DNA of 64,000 nt, taken from assembly GCF_009807035.1 (NCBI RefSeq), contig NZ_WUBI01000007.1, positions 62,001 through 126,000 of the forward strand. The letters are read 5' to 3'. This DNA is from Paenibacillus dendrobii. Its GTDB lineage: Bacteria; Bacillota; Bacilli; Paenibacillales; Paenibacillaceae. Position 1 is the first letter of the stretch. Each line of letters opens with the position of its first letter. The notes under the pieces were generated by a model, which saw only the letters and a program-made list of their open reading frames with translations, was not told where the DNA came from and ran no database searches. Below, one piece after another: positions 7,647 through 14,830 of this stretch. A program made the translations under genes and the position numbers.

Positions 7647-8710
7647 GCCGGCCTCCGATTCTGCATCACCATGACGAGCACGTATGCGACAGGGATCAAA
7701 GCGATGCTTACATAATCAACAATGCTGGAATTAAGCAAAGTGGAAACATACGTCCTGAGAACCAAAATAGCCGAAAACAACAACGAAGCAATAAACAAAT
7801 TGGATAGAATGCCAAAGATCAAATGCTCCGTTTTAGCGCCGCGGGGTCTCATCAGGCTTTGTCTGGATTTCATTTTAAAAGCGGGGTCGTTCACCAAATT
7901 CAAGAACAGGTAATACCCGTCATATTCCACAAACGGTACAAGATTGATGAACATAATCGTGACATTGATCATGATGAAATAAATGACGTACAACATGGAG
8001 GATTGGCCGAAAAAGAGGTAGAAAAACGGAATGCTCAGAGACACCAACATGCAATTGGACATCACGCCAGCCAATAAAATATTGATGCGCTGCCTTTTGC
8101 TTTTCAATAGGTTCAATCCGCTGACATCCGCGAAAAAAGCCGGGTGGAAATAGAACAGCATGAGTCCGATCGAAGGAACATGAATTCCGTAAGACTTGGC
8201 AACGATGGAATGAGAGAGCTCGTGAATGAGGCCAATGACCAGGATCGATACGAGGTAAAATAAAACAACGGGCACATTGAGTGTAAAGTTGAGCAAAGAA
8301 GCGGCCATGAACTGCCAGTGCATAGTAAGCCACACAATATTGAAGATCAGGGACACAACAAACATAAAATTAAGGGATTTGCGATACAAACGGTTAAAGT
8401 TCGGCATAGCCTCCAGCAGACGATTGGGATTGATCAACCTGAATTTTAGTTTAAGTGGATTGATGCGGCGGCGCCTCTGTGACGTGATCACGAGCTGCAT
8501 GCGTTCAGCCTGCATCAAAAACGTGTCCAGGAACTCCTCAGGTATATGCTGCCCGAGCTCATCCCTTGTTCGGTTGCCATCAAGCAGCTTCAACCATTGC
8601 ACCTCTCGCGGCCCGATTTTAAAATGTCTCATCGTCCCGGGATCATATACATGAAACAGTCCGCCGTCGACCGGGTAAAACTGGATTTCCTTTTTTAACT
8701 GCAAGCTCAT
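7643..8710 (-). CDS. Membrane M50-type metalloprotease with PqqD-like N-terminus
   Basis: A 355-residue 'putative peptide zinc metalloprotease'. Residues 8-78 resemble PqqD/RRE domains (VYDPGTMRHFKIG, then LKLLDGNRTRDELGQHI), which bind RiPP leader peptides. The rest is polytopic with the zinc motif HELSH (163-167) inside a helix and the third-ligand region NLVPFVEYDGYYL (256-268, Asp264), the site-2-protease pattern. It probably cleaves leader peptides in or near the membrane; similar proteases occur in the YydF and daptide systems. The ATG at 8708-8710 with GGAGG just upstream is the start; a TTG five codons earlier overlaps that ribosome site. Its stop overlaps the ThiF-like start by ATGA. 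Confidence 0.9.
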   Translation of the reverse strand: MSLQLKKEIQFYPVDGGLFHVYDPGTMRHFKIGPREVQWLKLLDGNRTRDELGQHIPEEFLDTFLMQAERMQLVITSQRRRRINPLKLKFRLINPNRLLEAMPNFNRLYRKSLNFMFVVSLIFNIVWLTMHWQFMAASLLNFTLNVPVVLFYLVSILVIGLIHELSHSIVAKSYGIHVPSIGLMLFYFHPAFFADVSGLNLLKSKRQRINILLAGVMSNCMLVSLSIPFFYLFFGQSSMLYVIYFIMINVTIMFINLVPFVEYDGYYLFLNLVNDPAFKMKSRQSLMRPRGAKTEHLIFGILSNLFIASLLFSAILVLRTYVSTLLNSSIVDYVSIALIPVAYVLVMVMQNRRPA

Positions 8711-8740
8711 GAACGGCACCTCCAATCATGAATATCTACT

Positions 8741-8872
8741 TCACAACAAGAGAATTTTTATGTCCAGGTGCATAGTATGTATCTGTGAATCTGCTTTAAG
8801 GATAAAGCCCTGCCTGATCAGATCAAGCAAGGCTTCATCTGAATATTTCAAGCCGCAGATAACGTAAACCAT
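8741..8872 (-). CDS. Small ORF of 43 codons in the peptide operon
   Basis: Between the last precursor and the protease lies a 43-codon frame beginning MVYVICGLKYSDEALLDLIR, with AGGTGTG upstream of the ATG at 8870-8872. It has no recognisable family and no signal peptide. The same DNA contains a strong hairpin (8805-8835), so this stretch may act as an mRNA processing or attenuation element rather than as a gene. The strand and position fit operon membership. Translation is uncertain. Confidence 0.4.
   Translation of the reverse strand: MVYVICGLKYSDEALLDLIRQGFILKADSQIHTMHLDIKILLL
8805..8835 (-). promoter_or_regulatory. Intercistronic hairpin between precursors and maturation genes
   Basis: On the minus strand AAGCCTTGCTTGA pairs with TCAGGCAGGGCTT around a five-base loop (two G-U pairs). 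It is not followed by a full T run. Hairpins in this position in bacteriocin operons often let precursor mRNA accumulate above enzyme mRNA; that role is inferred. Confidence 0.5.
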
Positions 8873-8932
8873 AAGTTCACACCTGATGTCTATGTTTTCG
8901 TTCTAACCATGGAAATGCTGCAAAAAAGAGTA

Positions 8933-9046
8933 TTAAGAACAGAACAGCAGGCCGACTCCAACTACGGCCACCGTTCCGATGGCGGCGCCGCCCCAAAATG
9001 TCGCGTCCGAAGGCGCGTCTACTCTTTCAAGTTCTTCCATCAACAT
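8933..9046 (-). CDS. RiPP precursor peptide, type B copy 1
   Basis: A 37-codon gene with an AGGAGGGG ribosome site. The product starts MLMEELERVDAPSDAT and ends FWGGAAIGTVAVVGVGLL followed by FCS. The acidic first dozen residues (MEELExVDAP) match all four precursors and look like a leader; the rest is a glycine/valine-rich hydrophobic stretch with GxxxG-like spacing and a penultimate Cys. The protein is identical to copy 2 although the two genes differ at 20 synonymous codon positions. It is the last of four tandem precursors, upstream of the M50 protease and ThiF-like genes. The core is likely membrane-active after leader removal (inference). Confidence 0.85.
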   Translation of the reverse strand: MLMEELERVDAPSDATFWGGAAIGTVAVVGVGLLFCS

Positions 9047-9152
9047 TGTCTTCCCCTCCTTTATGGCTATTATTGGAACTGAATCGGTCCTATCAAAACC
9101 CCATACCAATTCGCTTTAAGATATTACTGAATTAAATGATTAAAGTCCGAAA

Positions 9153-9266
9153 TTACGAGCAAAACAACAATCCGACTCCAACGACCGCAACGGTTCCGAT
9201 CGCAGCTCCACCCCAGAATGTTGCATCCGAAGGCGCGTCCACTCTTTCGAGTTCTTCCATCAGCAT
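9153..9266 (-). CDS. RiPP precursor peptide, type B copy 2
   Basis: A 37-codon gene with a GGGGAGG ribosome site. It encodes exactly the same peptide as the gene at 8933-9046 (leader MEELERVDAP, hydrophobic core starting near FWGG, C-terminal FCS) using different codons. Every difference between the copies is silent, evidence of selection on the peptide and of an old duplication. It lies 106 bp upstream of copy 1. Confidence 0.85.
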   Translation of the reverse strand: MLMEELERVDAPSDATFWGGAAIGTVAVVGVGLLFCS

Positions 9267-9302
9267 AGTATTCACCTCCCCGTCATAAGATTTAAAACAG
9301 GA

Positions 9303-9413
9303 TTAACAGCCCATCAATCCAAGAATAGCAAGTCCAATGCCGATGCCTGTTGCCAGCCCCGCAGAAAAATCACTGACTGGTGCATCCACCAATTCAAGTT
9401 CTTCCATGACCAT
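9303..9413 (-). CDS. RiPP precursor peptide, type A copy 1
   Basis: A 36-codon gene with an AAAAGGAGG ribosome site. The product starts MVMEELELVDAPVSDFSAG, then a hydrophobic glycine-rich stretch LATGIGIGLAILGLMGC with Cys as the last residue. The leader is shared with the type B peptides apart from position 8 (Leu for Arg). It differs from type A copy 2 at six residues (2, 22, 26, 29, 32, 34), all conservative hydrophobic or small exchanges. The glycine-every-second-residue pattern (GIGIGL) suggests a tightly packing transmembrane helix. Confidence 0.85.
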   Translation of the reverse strand: MVMEELELVDAPVSDFSAGLATGIGIGLAILGLMGC

Positions 9414-9452
9414 AAGAGCAGCCTCCTTTTCCTCATTCTCTTCACAAAGGAA

Positions 9453-9563
9453 CTAGCAGCCTACCAGTGCCAAAATGCCGAGTCCAAAACCGATTCCTAC
9501 AGCCAGTCCCGCAGAAAAGTCACTAACTGGCGCATCCACCAATTCCAACTCTTCCATCAGCAT
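9453..9563 (-). CDS. RiPP precursor peptide, type A copy 2 (first gene of operon)
   Basis: A 36-codon gene with an AAAGGAGGTGAT ribosome site, first in the operon. The product starts MLMEELELVDAPVSDFSAG and ends LAVGIGFGLGILALVGC, again with a terminal Cys. As in the other copies the leader is short and acidic and the core is hydrophobic. Two distinct cores (types A and B) in one operon suggest a two-component peptide, as in two-peptide bacteriocins, though signalling peptides are also possible. Two promoter candidates lie 76-160 bp upstream. Confidence 0.85.
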   Translation of the reverse strand: MLMEELELVDAPVSDFSAGLAVGIGFGLGILALVGC

Positions 9564-9638
9564 CACGATCACCTCCTTTTACCCATGAAAACAACGAGAA
9601 TAATAAGTCACCATGTACATATGGGTCGAATTCACTTT

Positions 9639-9668
9639 GAATATAATTTAATTCCCGTTTTTTTACAA
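9639..9668 (-). promoter_or_regulatory. Promoter candidate of peptide operon (proximal)
   Basis: On the minus strand TTGTAA (9663-9668), an 18-bp spacer and TATATT (9639-9644) form a sigma-A-like promoter about 75 bp upstream of the first precursor. Confidence 0.5.
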
Positions 9669-9719
9669 TACTTTTTTTATTTTACAATTTTCACTCCTTA
9701 TTTATTATTTCCACGAAAT

Positions 9720-9772
9720 ATTATAGGTCTATGAATCTACATTTTCACGTATAAATCAGTAGATTTTACGTG
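9720..9772 (-). promoter_or_regulatory. Promoter candidate with direct repeats (distal)
   Basis: On the minus strand a TATAAT (9720-9725) is preceded by two imperfect direct repeats, roughly ACGTAAAATCTACTGATTTA and ACGTGAAAATGTAGATTCAT. The first repeat also forms a near-palindrome CACGTA...TACGTG (9746-9772). A repeat pair ending just upstream of a -10, with a weak -35 (GTGAAA), is the arrangement used by activators of the SARP/BTAD or OmpR DNA-binding type; such a regulator is encoded 0.3 kb away at 10037-11164. Confidence 0.5.
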
Positions 9773-9811
9773 CTTCTCCTATGAAAGGGTATAGTAAACT
9801 AAAACAAAAAA

Positions 9812-9820
9812 TGGTATAAT
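9812..9820 (+). promoter_or_regulatory. Extended -10 promoter of 29-codon ORF
   Basis: TGGTATAAT, an extended -10 (TGnTATAAT), lies 45 bp upstream of the small plus-strand ORF; no good -35 is visible, as is common for extended -10 promoters. Confidence 0.55.
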
Positions 9821-9864
9821 ATGGTTATCTAAAATCCATTAAAACTAAAGGATGAAGGTGACTT

Positions 9865-9954
9865 ATGACTAATAATCAACTCGTCCCTATTATTGTCGTT
9901 TTTTGTGCCGCAATTTGCTGCTGGGCAGTTATGTTGAAAAAGAGAAAAAAATGA
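9865..9954 (+). CDS. 29-residue single-helix membrane peptide
   Basis: A plus-strand ORF whose product begins MTNNQLVPIIVVFCAAICCW and ends with a basic tail (MLKKRKK): one hydrophobic helix with three cysteines, then positive charges that would keep the C-terminus inside. It has its own extended -10 promoter, an AAGGtGAC ribosome site and a strong terminator 40 bp downstream, so it looks like a genuine short transcript. It is divergent from the peptide operon and convergent with the response regulator gene. Possible roles are type I toxin, small regulatory membrane peptide or accessory bacteriocin or immunity peptide. I recognise no family. Confidence 0.6.
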   Translation: MTNNQLVPIIVVFCAAICCWAVMLKKRKK

Positions 9955-9994
9955 GAAAATGTGCAAATTACGACATTCTCCGAGTAAAAAACGC

Positions 9995-10033
9995 AGTAAA
10001 AAAACCCTTGTCCGTGACAAAGGTTTTTTTACT
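9995..10033. terminator. Bidirectional terminator
   Basis: AGTAAAAAAACC pairs with GGTTTTTTTACT with CTTGTC/GACAAA inside the stem. It serves the 29-codon ORF on the plus strand and the response regulator on the minus strand. Confidence 0.9.
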
Positions 10034-10036
10034 TGC

Positions 10037-11164
10037 CTATTTTTCCAAGAGTTCCTGATACATCCTTGTGGTCTGAGATTCCGGGTTGGTGTCGAGTTCA
10101 TTGCTGATCAGGGAAGCAAAGTCCCGGTAATATTGTACTGCTGCCGGCGTATTTCCGAGTGCCACATAAGCCTTCATTACACTTCGGCATATTTCATCCG
10201 AGTAAGGTTCTTTTGTCTTTATGGAGAGCAGCCGCTGCAAGGCTTGATGTTCTCTTCCCGCCTTCAATTCGTAGGCAGCTGCCGCCAGGGAGCCCTGAAT
10301 ATACCTGCGCCGCAATTCTTCCCGGACAGGCTTCGCCCAAAAATAGTCATGCTCCTCCAGATAATCTCCTTGGTAAAGATTCAGTTTCTGTTCCAGCTGC
10401 TCCCACTCCTGCTGCGTCGTTACTTCCGCCATCAGGCTGCCGCGCATGAAGAGATCCACATCGGTCAAATATCCATTCCGCATCAAACGATAGCTGTCAT
10501 GCGAATACTCTATGAAAGCCTGGATACCCCATTGCTTCAGCATTTTTCGGACCTGATACACGGAAGTATGCAGCTGGGTTGTCGCCTTATCCACCTGAAG
10601 CTGCGGCCAAAGCGTCTCCAGTATTACGTCCTTGGCTACCCACTGGCCCTGCTCATGAAGCAAAAAGGTGAATAACTCCTGTGCCTTTTGTGTCCTCCAT
10701 TTCAGCAGACCTCCTGCAGCAGAGCCATCTTCAATCGAAAGCCGCTTGAAGCAAACAATCATGGATGCTGCGGGGGCAGGCTGTTCAGGCACATTCCGGT
10801 TCATTCTCAGCCGTGATTCGATTCGGCTCACCGTCTTGGCGAATCGCGTCGGTTCAACCGGCTTGAGCAAATAATCCAGCGCATTCAGTTCAAAAGCCTC
10901 TATGGCATAGTGATGATATGCCGTAACAAACACGATCTGAATATCCGGCCTGATCGCAAGCAACTGTTCCCCCGCCTCCAAGCCGTTCGTTCCCGGCATC
11001 TCAATGTCCAGGAACACGACATCTACGGGGTTTGCTGCCACATACTCGAGCCCCAGGCTGACCCGGGTAAATTTACCGCCGACCGATAGCCGCCCATCAC
11101 CGAGGATAAGCCTTTCCAGCTGAAGTAATGCCGGATTCTCATCATCAATCAACACTGCCTTCAA
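10037..11164 (-). CDS. Response regulator with OmpR-like DNA-binding and BTAD domains
   Basis: A 375-residue regulator. Residues 1-120 are a receiver domain (IDDEN acidic pocket, phospho-Asp in VVFLDIEMPG, switch Thr in FVTAYH, Lys in LLKPVEP). Then come a winged-helix trans_reg_c domain (about 140-230, WRTQKAQELFTFLL ... QVRKML) and a TPR-like bacterial transcriptional activation domain (BTAD, about 240-375). This SARP-like layout is common in Paenibacillus. The start is a TTG at 11162-11164 with GGGGG upstream, inside the 3' end of the kinase gene (20-bp overlap), so it is the kinase's partner. It may bind the direct repeats at 9720-9772, which is inferred from proximity. Confidence 0.92.
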   Translation of the reverse strand: MKAVLIDDENPALLQLERLILGDGRLSVGGKFTRVSLGLEYVAANPVDVVFLDIEMPGTNGLEAGEQLLAIRPDIQIVFVTAYHHYAIEAFELNALDYLLKPVEPTRFAKTVSRIESRLRMNRNVPEQPAPAASMIVCFKRLSIEDGSAAGGLLKWRTQKAQELFTFLLHEQGQWVAKDVILETLWPQLQVDKATTQLHTSVYQVRKMLKQWGIQAFIEYSHDSYRLMRNGYLTDVDLFMRGSLMAEVTTQQEWEQLEQKLNLYQGDYLEEHDYFWAKPVREELRRRYIQGSLAAAAYELKAGREHQALQRLLSIKTKEPYSDEICRSVMKAYVALGNTPAAVQYYRDFASLISNELDTNPESQTTRMYQELLEK

Positions 11165-14100
11165 TCTTCTTGTTCCCCCTTTCTTGCTGCTTCAAGCTCC
11201 CCTTCGGTACTTCAAAGATGACTGTCGTCCCATGGCCAGGAGCGCTCTCGATCTTCAAACCTTTGCCATACTGCGTCAGCAGTCTGGTGTTTATATTACG
11301 CAATCCGACGCCGCTATCCGGCGAATCTGCTGTGAGCAGCCGTTCGGCGTATTCTTGTTGCATGCCTACGCCATTATCCGTCACGGAAATGCATAATTTA
11401 TCGGCATCTTCCCGAACGGATATCCCGACCTTGCCTCCCGCTTCCTGTCGCATAATGCCGTGCCGTACCGCATTCTCCACAATCGGCTGTATGCTCAGCG
11501 GAGGAATGAAGCCGGTCGGTTCTGCATCGATGTCATACACAATTTCCAGCCGCTCTTCAAAACGCGCCTTCTCAAGGATCAAGTAAGAGTGAACCAAAGC
11601 AAGCTCCTTAGATAAGGTCGTCAACTGTTCCCGGTTCTGGAAGTCAAAGCTGCCCCGCAAATAATGACTGAGTTCCATAAGCAGACCTGTCGTTTTCTCT
11701 TGATCGTCCGGAAGCAGGGATATGATCGTATTCAAAGCGTTAAACAAAAAATGCGGTTTGATCTGAGCCTGTAAAAATGCCATTTCGGTCGAAATGGTCC
11801 GGCGCACGGATTTCCGAAGCTCAATCAGATTCCGTACTCGGGCCCTTAGTTCGTCAGCATCCACGGGCTTGCGCAGAAAGTCATTGGCCCCCGCCTCAAG
11901 ACCGATCCTTACATCCTCCGGCAATCCACGCGCCGTAAGCATCAGAACCGGCATCTCAAACGGCGAAAACTGCTGCCTGACGGCTCTGCACAGTTCGATG
12001 CCCGACATATCAGGCATCATCCAGTCAGTAATAACCAGATCAATAGACTGGCCGGTACGGATTTGCTCCAGCGCGTCAGCGCCATTGTCCACTAAGATCA
12101 GTCTGCAATTTTCTGCCGCCAAAAGCCCCCTCAGTGCCTGGAGATTGACGGGATCATCATCCACCAACAGCAGGGTTGATCTGGTTTCGGTTACCATCGC
12201 ATCTGTCATTGCATCTTCTTCGTACATGTCATAATCAGATGTTCTCTTTCGAACGCCAACTCTCGAATCCTCTTTGACGGCTTCAGACGACTCAACCGCA
12301 GGGAGCGTAAAGTGAAACGATGAGCCTAAACCCGGATCGGATTCCGCCCAGATCTCCCCTCCTCCAAGCTCCACCAGCTTTTTGGATATGCTGAGGCCAA
12401 GCCCTGTCCCGTTGGATTCCGCTTCCCCCGTCGCTCCTACCTGCTCGTAGGATTTGAATATATCCTGCAACCGATCATGGGCTATGCCAATACCGGTATC
12501 CGACACCGTAAACTGAACCATGTTACCGGTCTCCAGTGTTTTGGCCTCCATACGAATGACGCCTTCGGAAGTAAACTTGACCGCATTGCCCAACAGATTG
12601 TACAAAATTTGCCGGAGACGTTCCTCGTCCATGACTAATAAAGGAAGGTGCTCCGGCCAATGCTCCTCGAACCGGATTGGTTTATTTTCGGAAACATGCA
12701 GCGTGATTTCCATGACCGAACGGGTAATTGCCCTTAAATCAACCTGCTGGCGGTTTAGCACGATCTCACCGTTTTTCAATTTGCTGAAGTCCAAAATATC
12801 ATTGATGAGAACAGACAGTCGTTTGCCTGTCGACACAATCATGGACAAGTCCCGCGCCTGCTTCATGTTCAACTTACCGGAGGCGCCTTCGACCAAGGAT
12901 TGGGCAATATTCACGATTCCATGCAGAGGTGTGCGAAGCTCATGCGAGGTGTTGGCCATGAATTCGTCTTTCAGACCATCCAATGTTTGGAGCTTGAGCG
13001 ACAATTGTTCCACCTCTGCAAAAGCCCTGGCGAATCGGTGCGAGAGCAGCTGCGCCTGCGTAATGACAAATAGCAGCATTTCGTAGGGAACCAGCTTCAG
13101 ACTGTTGTAGACACCCATCAGAGTAAGCACATTCGCCACGATAATAATCAAAATACTAAGCATCCCGATGAGCAGCAGCCCAGCATCCTCGGACTGGCGG
13201 CGCATCCCCCGGAACATCGCAAAAGCAATGTAGCTCACGGCCGTAAACGAATAGGCAAGCAGGAGCGGCTCCATTTTGGAAAACACGACCGTCGGAAGCA
13301 TCAGAGCCATCAACACGACAACCACCGTTGCCCCGTCACACAATCTCAGCACAACGCGCGGTATGGATCTTGGAACCACCATGCCAACGTATCTCAGCAA
13401 AAAGAAGTAGATCAGGGCGGACGAGAACAACTGAAGCTTGATGAACCATTCATAGTCCATGCCCGGCCATAGATTGCCCAGCAATTTTTCTCCGTGCAGC
13501 AGAACATAGATAAGGGATGATAAGCAGAAAAGTCCGAGGTACAGCAGTGAAGGTTCCTTCTTGCGCAATCTATACAGCACCAGAATATACAATGCCGGAA
13601 TCAGAAACCCTGCCGCAGACATGAAATCGATAAACATGTCCAGTTCCCTGCTCCGCAGGATTGACGTTTTATCCCCAAACAGGATTGGGGAGAATATTCC
13701 TCCGGAAGCATATGCATAATTGGATGTTTGGACAATAATCTCCGCTTCATGGCCGGTTATGCTCGCGAATCCGACGTATGGAATATTATCGGGCTGTTCT
13801 TCTTCGGCCGATGTTCCAGGTGTCCCGCTTGCCCCCGCCTCCTGCCCATTCACGAATATCCGGTTGGCCGTCCGGATATTTCCCGACCGGATGCCATATA
13901 TCGCTTCTTCCGTATTCTGCAGATGAACGCGCAGACGGAATGTGGCATATCCTTCGGCCGTCGGCTGATGATCTCCGCCAATGTAGTCATTCCATTTCCC
14001 CGGCAGCTTCACCATGCCCGTCAGCTTCGGCTGTTGCCTTCCGGCGGCGCCGGGGGATTGAAAGTCATCCGGAGTCAACAACTGGCTTCTGTAAAATTCC

Positions 14101-14279
14101 CATTCCCCCGTCAATTGGATCGTTCCATTCCGTGCAAAGTCCCAACTGCTAAGGTCCAATCTTCCTTGGCTTGCGTCCGGTCCATCGTCAGACGAAATGA
14201 TCAAGCTGGCAATCAGAAAGATCGGCAGAATGACGATCAGGACGATTCCCGCCATAATGATCAGACCTTGTTTTTTCAT
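11145..14279 (-). CDS. Hybrid sensor kinase: 7TMR-DISM, HK, receiver, LytS-type HK
   Basis: A 1044-residue membrane kinase. The order is: TM helix near 8-28; extracellular DISM-type beta domain (about 40-200, LTGEWEFYRSQLL); seven helices (about 205-415); HisKA with the phospho-His in NTSHELRTPLHG (about 445); HATPase (LYNLLGNAVKF, GTGLGLSISKKL); receiver domain (LLLVDDDPVNLQ, phospho-Asp in DLVITDWMMPD, about 690-810); and a second LytS/YesM-like kinase half (QIKPHFLFNALNTI, then PIVENAVRHG and SVTDNGVGM). Two kinase modules of different classes in one chain are notable. It is co-transcribed with the BTAD regulator. The ligand is unknown; DISM domains are thought to sense carbohydrates or other small ligands. 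Confidence 0.93.
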   Translation of the reverse strand: MKKQGLIIMAGIVLIVILPIFLIASLIISSDDGPDASQGRLDLSSWDFARNGTIQLTGEWEFYRSQLLTPDDFQSPGAAGRQQPKLTGMVKLPGKWNDYIGGDHQPTAEGYATFRLRVHLQNTEEAIYGIRSGNIRTANRIFVNGQEAGASGTPGTSAEEEQPDNIPYVGFASITGHEAEIIVQTSNYAYASGGIFSPILFGDKTSILRSRELDMFIDFMSAAGFLIPALYILVLYRLRKKEPSLLYLGLFCLSSLIYVLLHGEKLLGNLWPGMDYEWFIKLQLFSSALIYFFLLRYVGMVVPRSIPRVVLRLCDGATVVVVLMALMLPTVVFSKMEPLLLAYSFTAVSYIAFAMFRGMRRQSEDAGLLLIGMLSILIIIVANVLTLMGVYNSLKLVPYEMLLFVITQAQLLSHRFARAFAEVEQLSLKLQTLDGLKDEFMANTSHELRTPLHGIVNIAQSLVEGASGKLNMKQARDLSMIVSTGKRLSVLINDILDFSKLKNGEIVLNRQQVDLRAITRSVMEITLHVSENKPIRFEEHWPEHLPLLVMDEERLRQILYNLLGNAVKFTSEGVIRMEAKTLETGNMVQFTVSDTGIGIAHDRLQDIFKSYEQVGATGEAESNGTGLGLSISKKLVELGGGEIWAESDPGLGSSFHFTLPAVESSEAVKEDSRVGVRKRTSDYDMYEEDAMTDAMVTETRSTLLLVDDDPVNLQALRGLLAAENCRLILVDNGADALEQIRTGQSIDLVITDWMMPDMSGIELCRAVRQQFSPFEMPVLMLTARGLPEDVRIGLEAGANDFLRKPVDADELRARVRNLIELRKSVRRTISTEMAFLQAQIKPHFLFNALNTIISLLPDDQEKTTGLLMELSHYLRGSFDFQNREQLTTLSKELALVHSYLILEKARFEERLEIVYDIDAEPTGFIPPLSIQPIVENAVRHGIMRQEAGGKVGISVREDADKLCISVTDNGVGMQQEYAERLLTADSPDSGVGLRNINTRLLTQYGKGLKIESAPGHGTTVIFEVPKGSLKQQERGNKKIEGSVD

Positions 14280-14451
14280 AAATAAACCCCTTTAATTAAA
14301 TCTTTTATTACATAAATGGTTAGTGGTATGAATGAGTAAGCAATAGCTGTTATATAATGGAACCGTTTGCTTGTCAATACAAAATCCAGTAATGATTCCG
14401 GATTGCTTCAATTCTTCACATAGACTTGATCACCCTGTGGCGGCATCATCC

Positions 14452-14480
14452 AAAAAAGGCAGCCCCCCGGGCCGCCTTTC
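14452..14480 (-). terminator. Terminator of zinc-ribbon gene
   Basis: AGGCGGCCC pairs with GGGGCTGCCT, followed on the minus strand by six T; about 55 bp after the small zinc-ribbon gene. Confidence 0.8.
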
Positions 14481-14534
14481 CGCCATTCATAATAGATGTT
14501 TGTAAAAAAACGTTGAGCCTGCCTCTTCCCCGGC

Positions 14535-14675
14535 TTATGGCTCTGGATTCTCACGCTGCTCCTGGCATTCAAAGCACTCCAGTGTCTGATCCTCCTGCAC
14601 CGTACCGTTCAGAAATCCGTTTTCGCAATAGATTGCTTTGCCGCAACTGCGGCAGCGGCCGATAAATTCCTGCAA
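14535..14675 (-). CDS. Small zinc-ribbon protein
   Basis: A 46-codon gene beginning with TTG at 14673-14675, preceded by GGAGG, and followed by a good terminator. The product starts MQEFIGRCRSCGKAIYC and contains LECFECQEQ near the end: two CxxC pairs (Cys8/Cys11 and Cys34/Cys37) plus Cys17, the pattern of a one-knuckle zinc ribbon. Function is unknown; such proteins bind zinc and often nucleic acid or protein partners. The minus-strand position just upstream of the large kinase gene is separated by its own terminator. Confidence 0.7.
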   Translation of the reverse strand: MQEFIGRCRSCGKAIYCENGFLNGTVQEDQTLECFECQEQRENPEP

Positions 14676-14758
14676 AGCACTCGCCTCCGTTCATTTAAGA
14701 GCTAAACGAATCGTAATGATTTTAGTTATAGGGTATCACGTTGATAGGGAAGCACAAG

Positions 14759-14803
14759 TAAAAAACGGGCAGCCTCCCAACGTGGGAAACCACCCGTTTT
14801 TTT
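14759..14803. terminator. Terminator of DUF1328 gene
   Basis: AAAAAACGGG pairs with CCCGTTTTTTT around a central GTGGTTTCCCAC/GTTGGGAGGC region; 28 bp after the DUF1328 stop. Confidence 0.85.
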
Positions 14804-14830
14804 CAGTTCTGTTTTCCGTATGCCTGAGGA

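Noticed and set aside
8933..9563. Precursors considered as class I/II lanthipeptides, thiazole/oxazole peptides or daptides
   Set aside because: No lanthionine synthetase, YcaO, dehydrogenase or daptide-type decarboxylase/aminotransferase is nearby; cores lack Ser/Thr/Cys-rich patterns or a terminal Thr.
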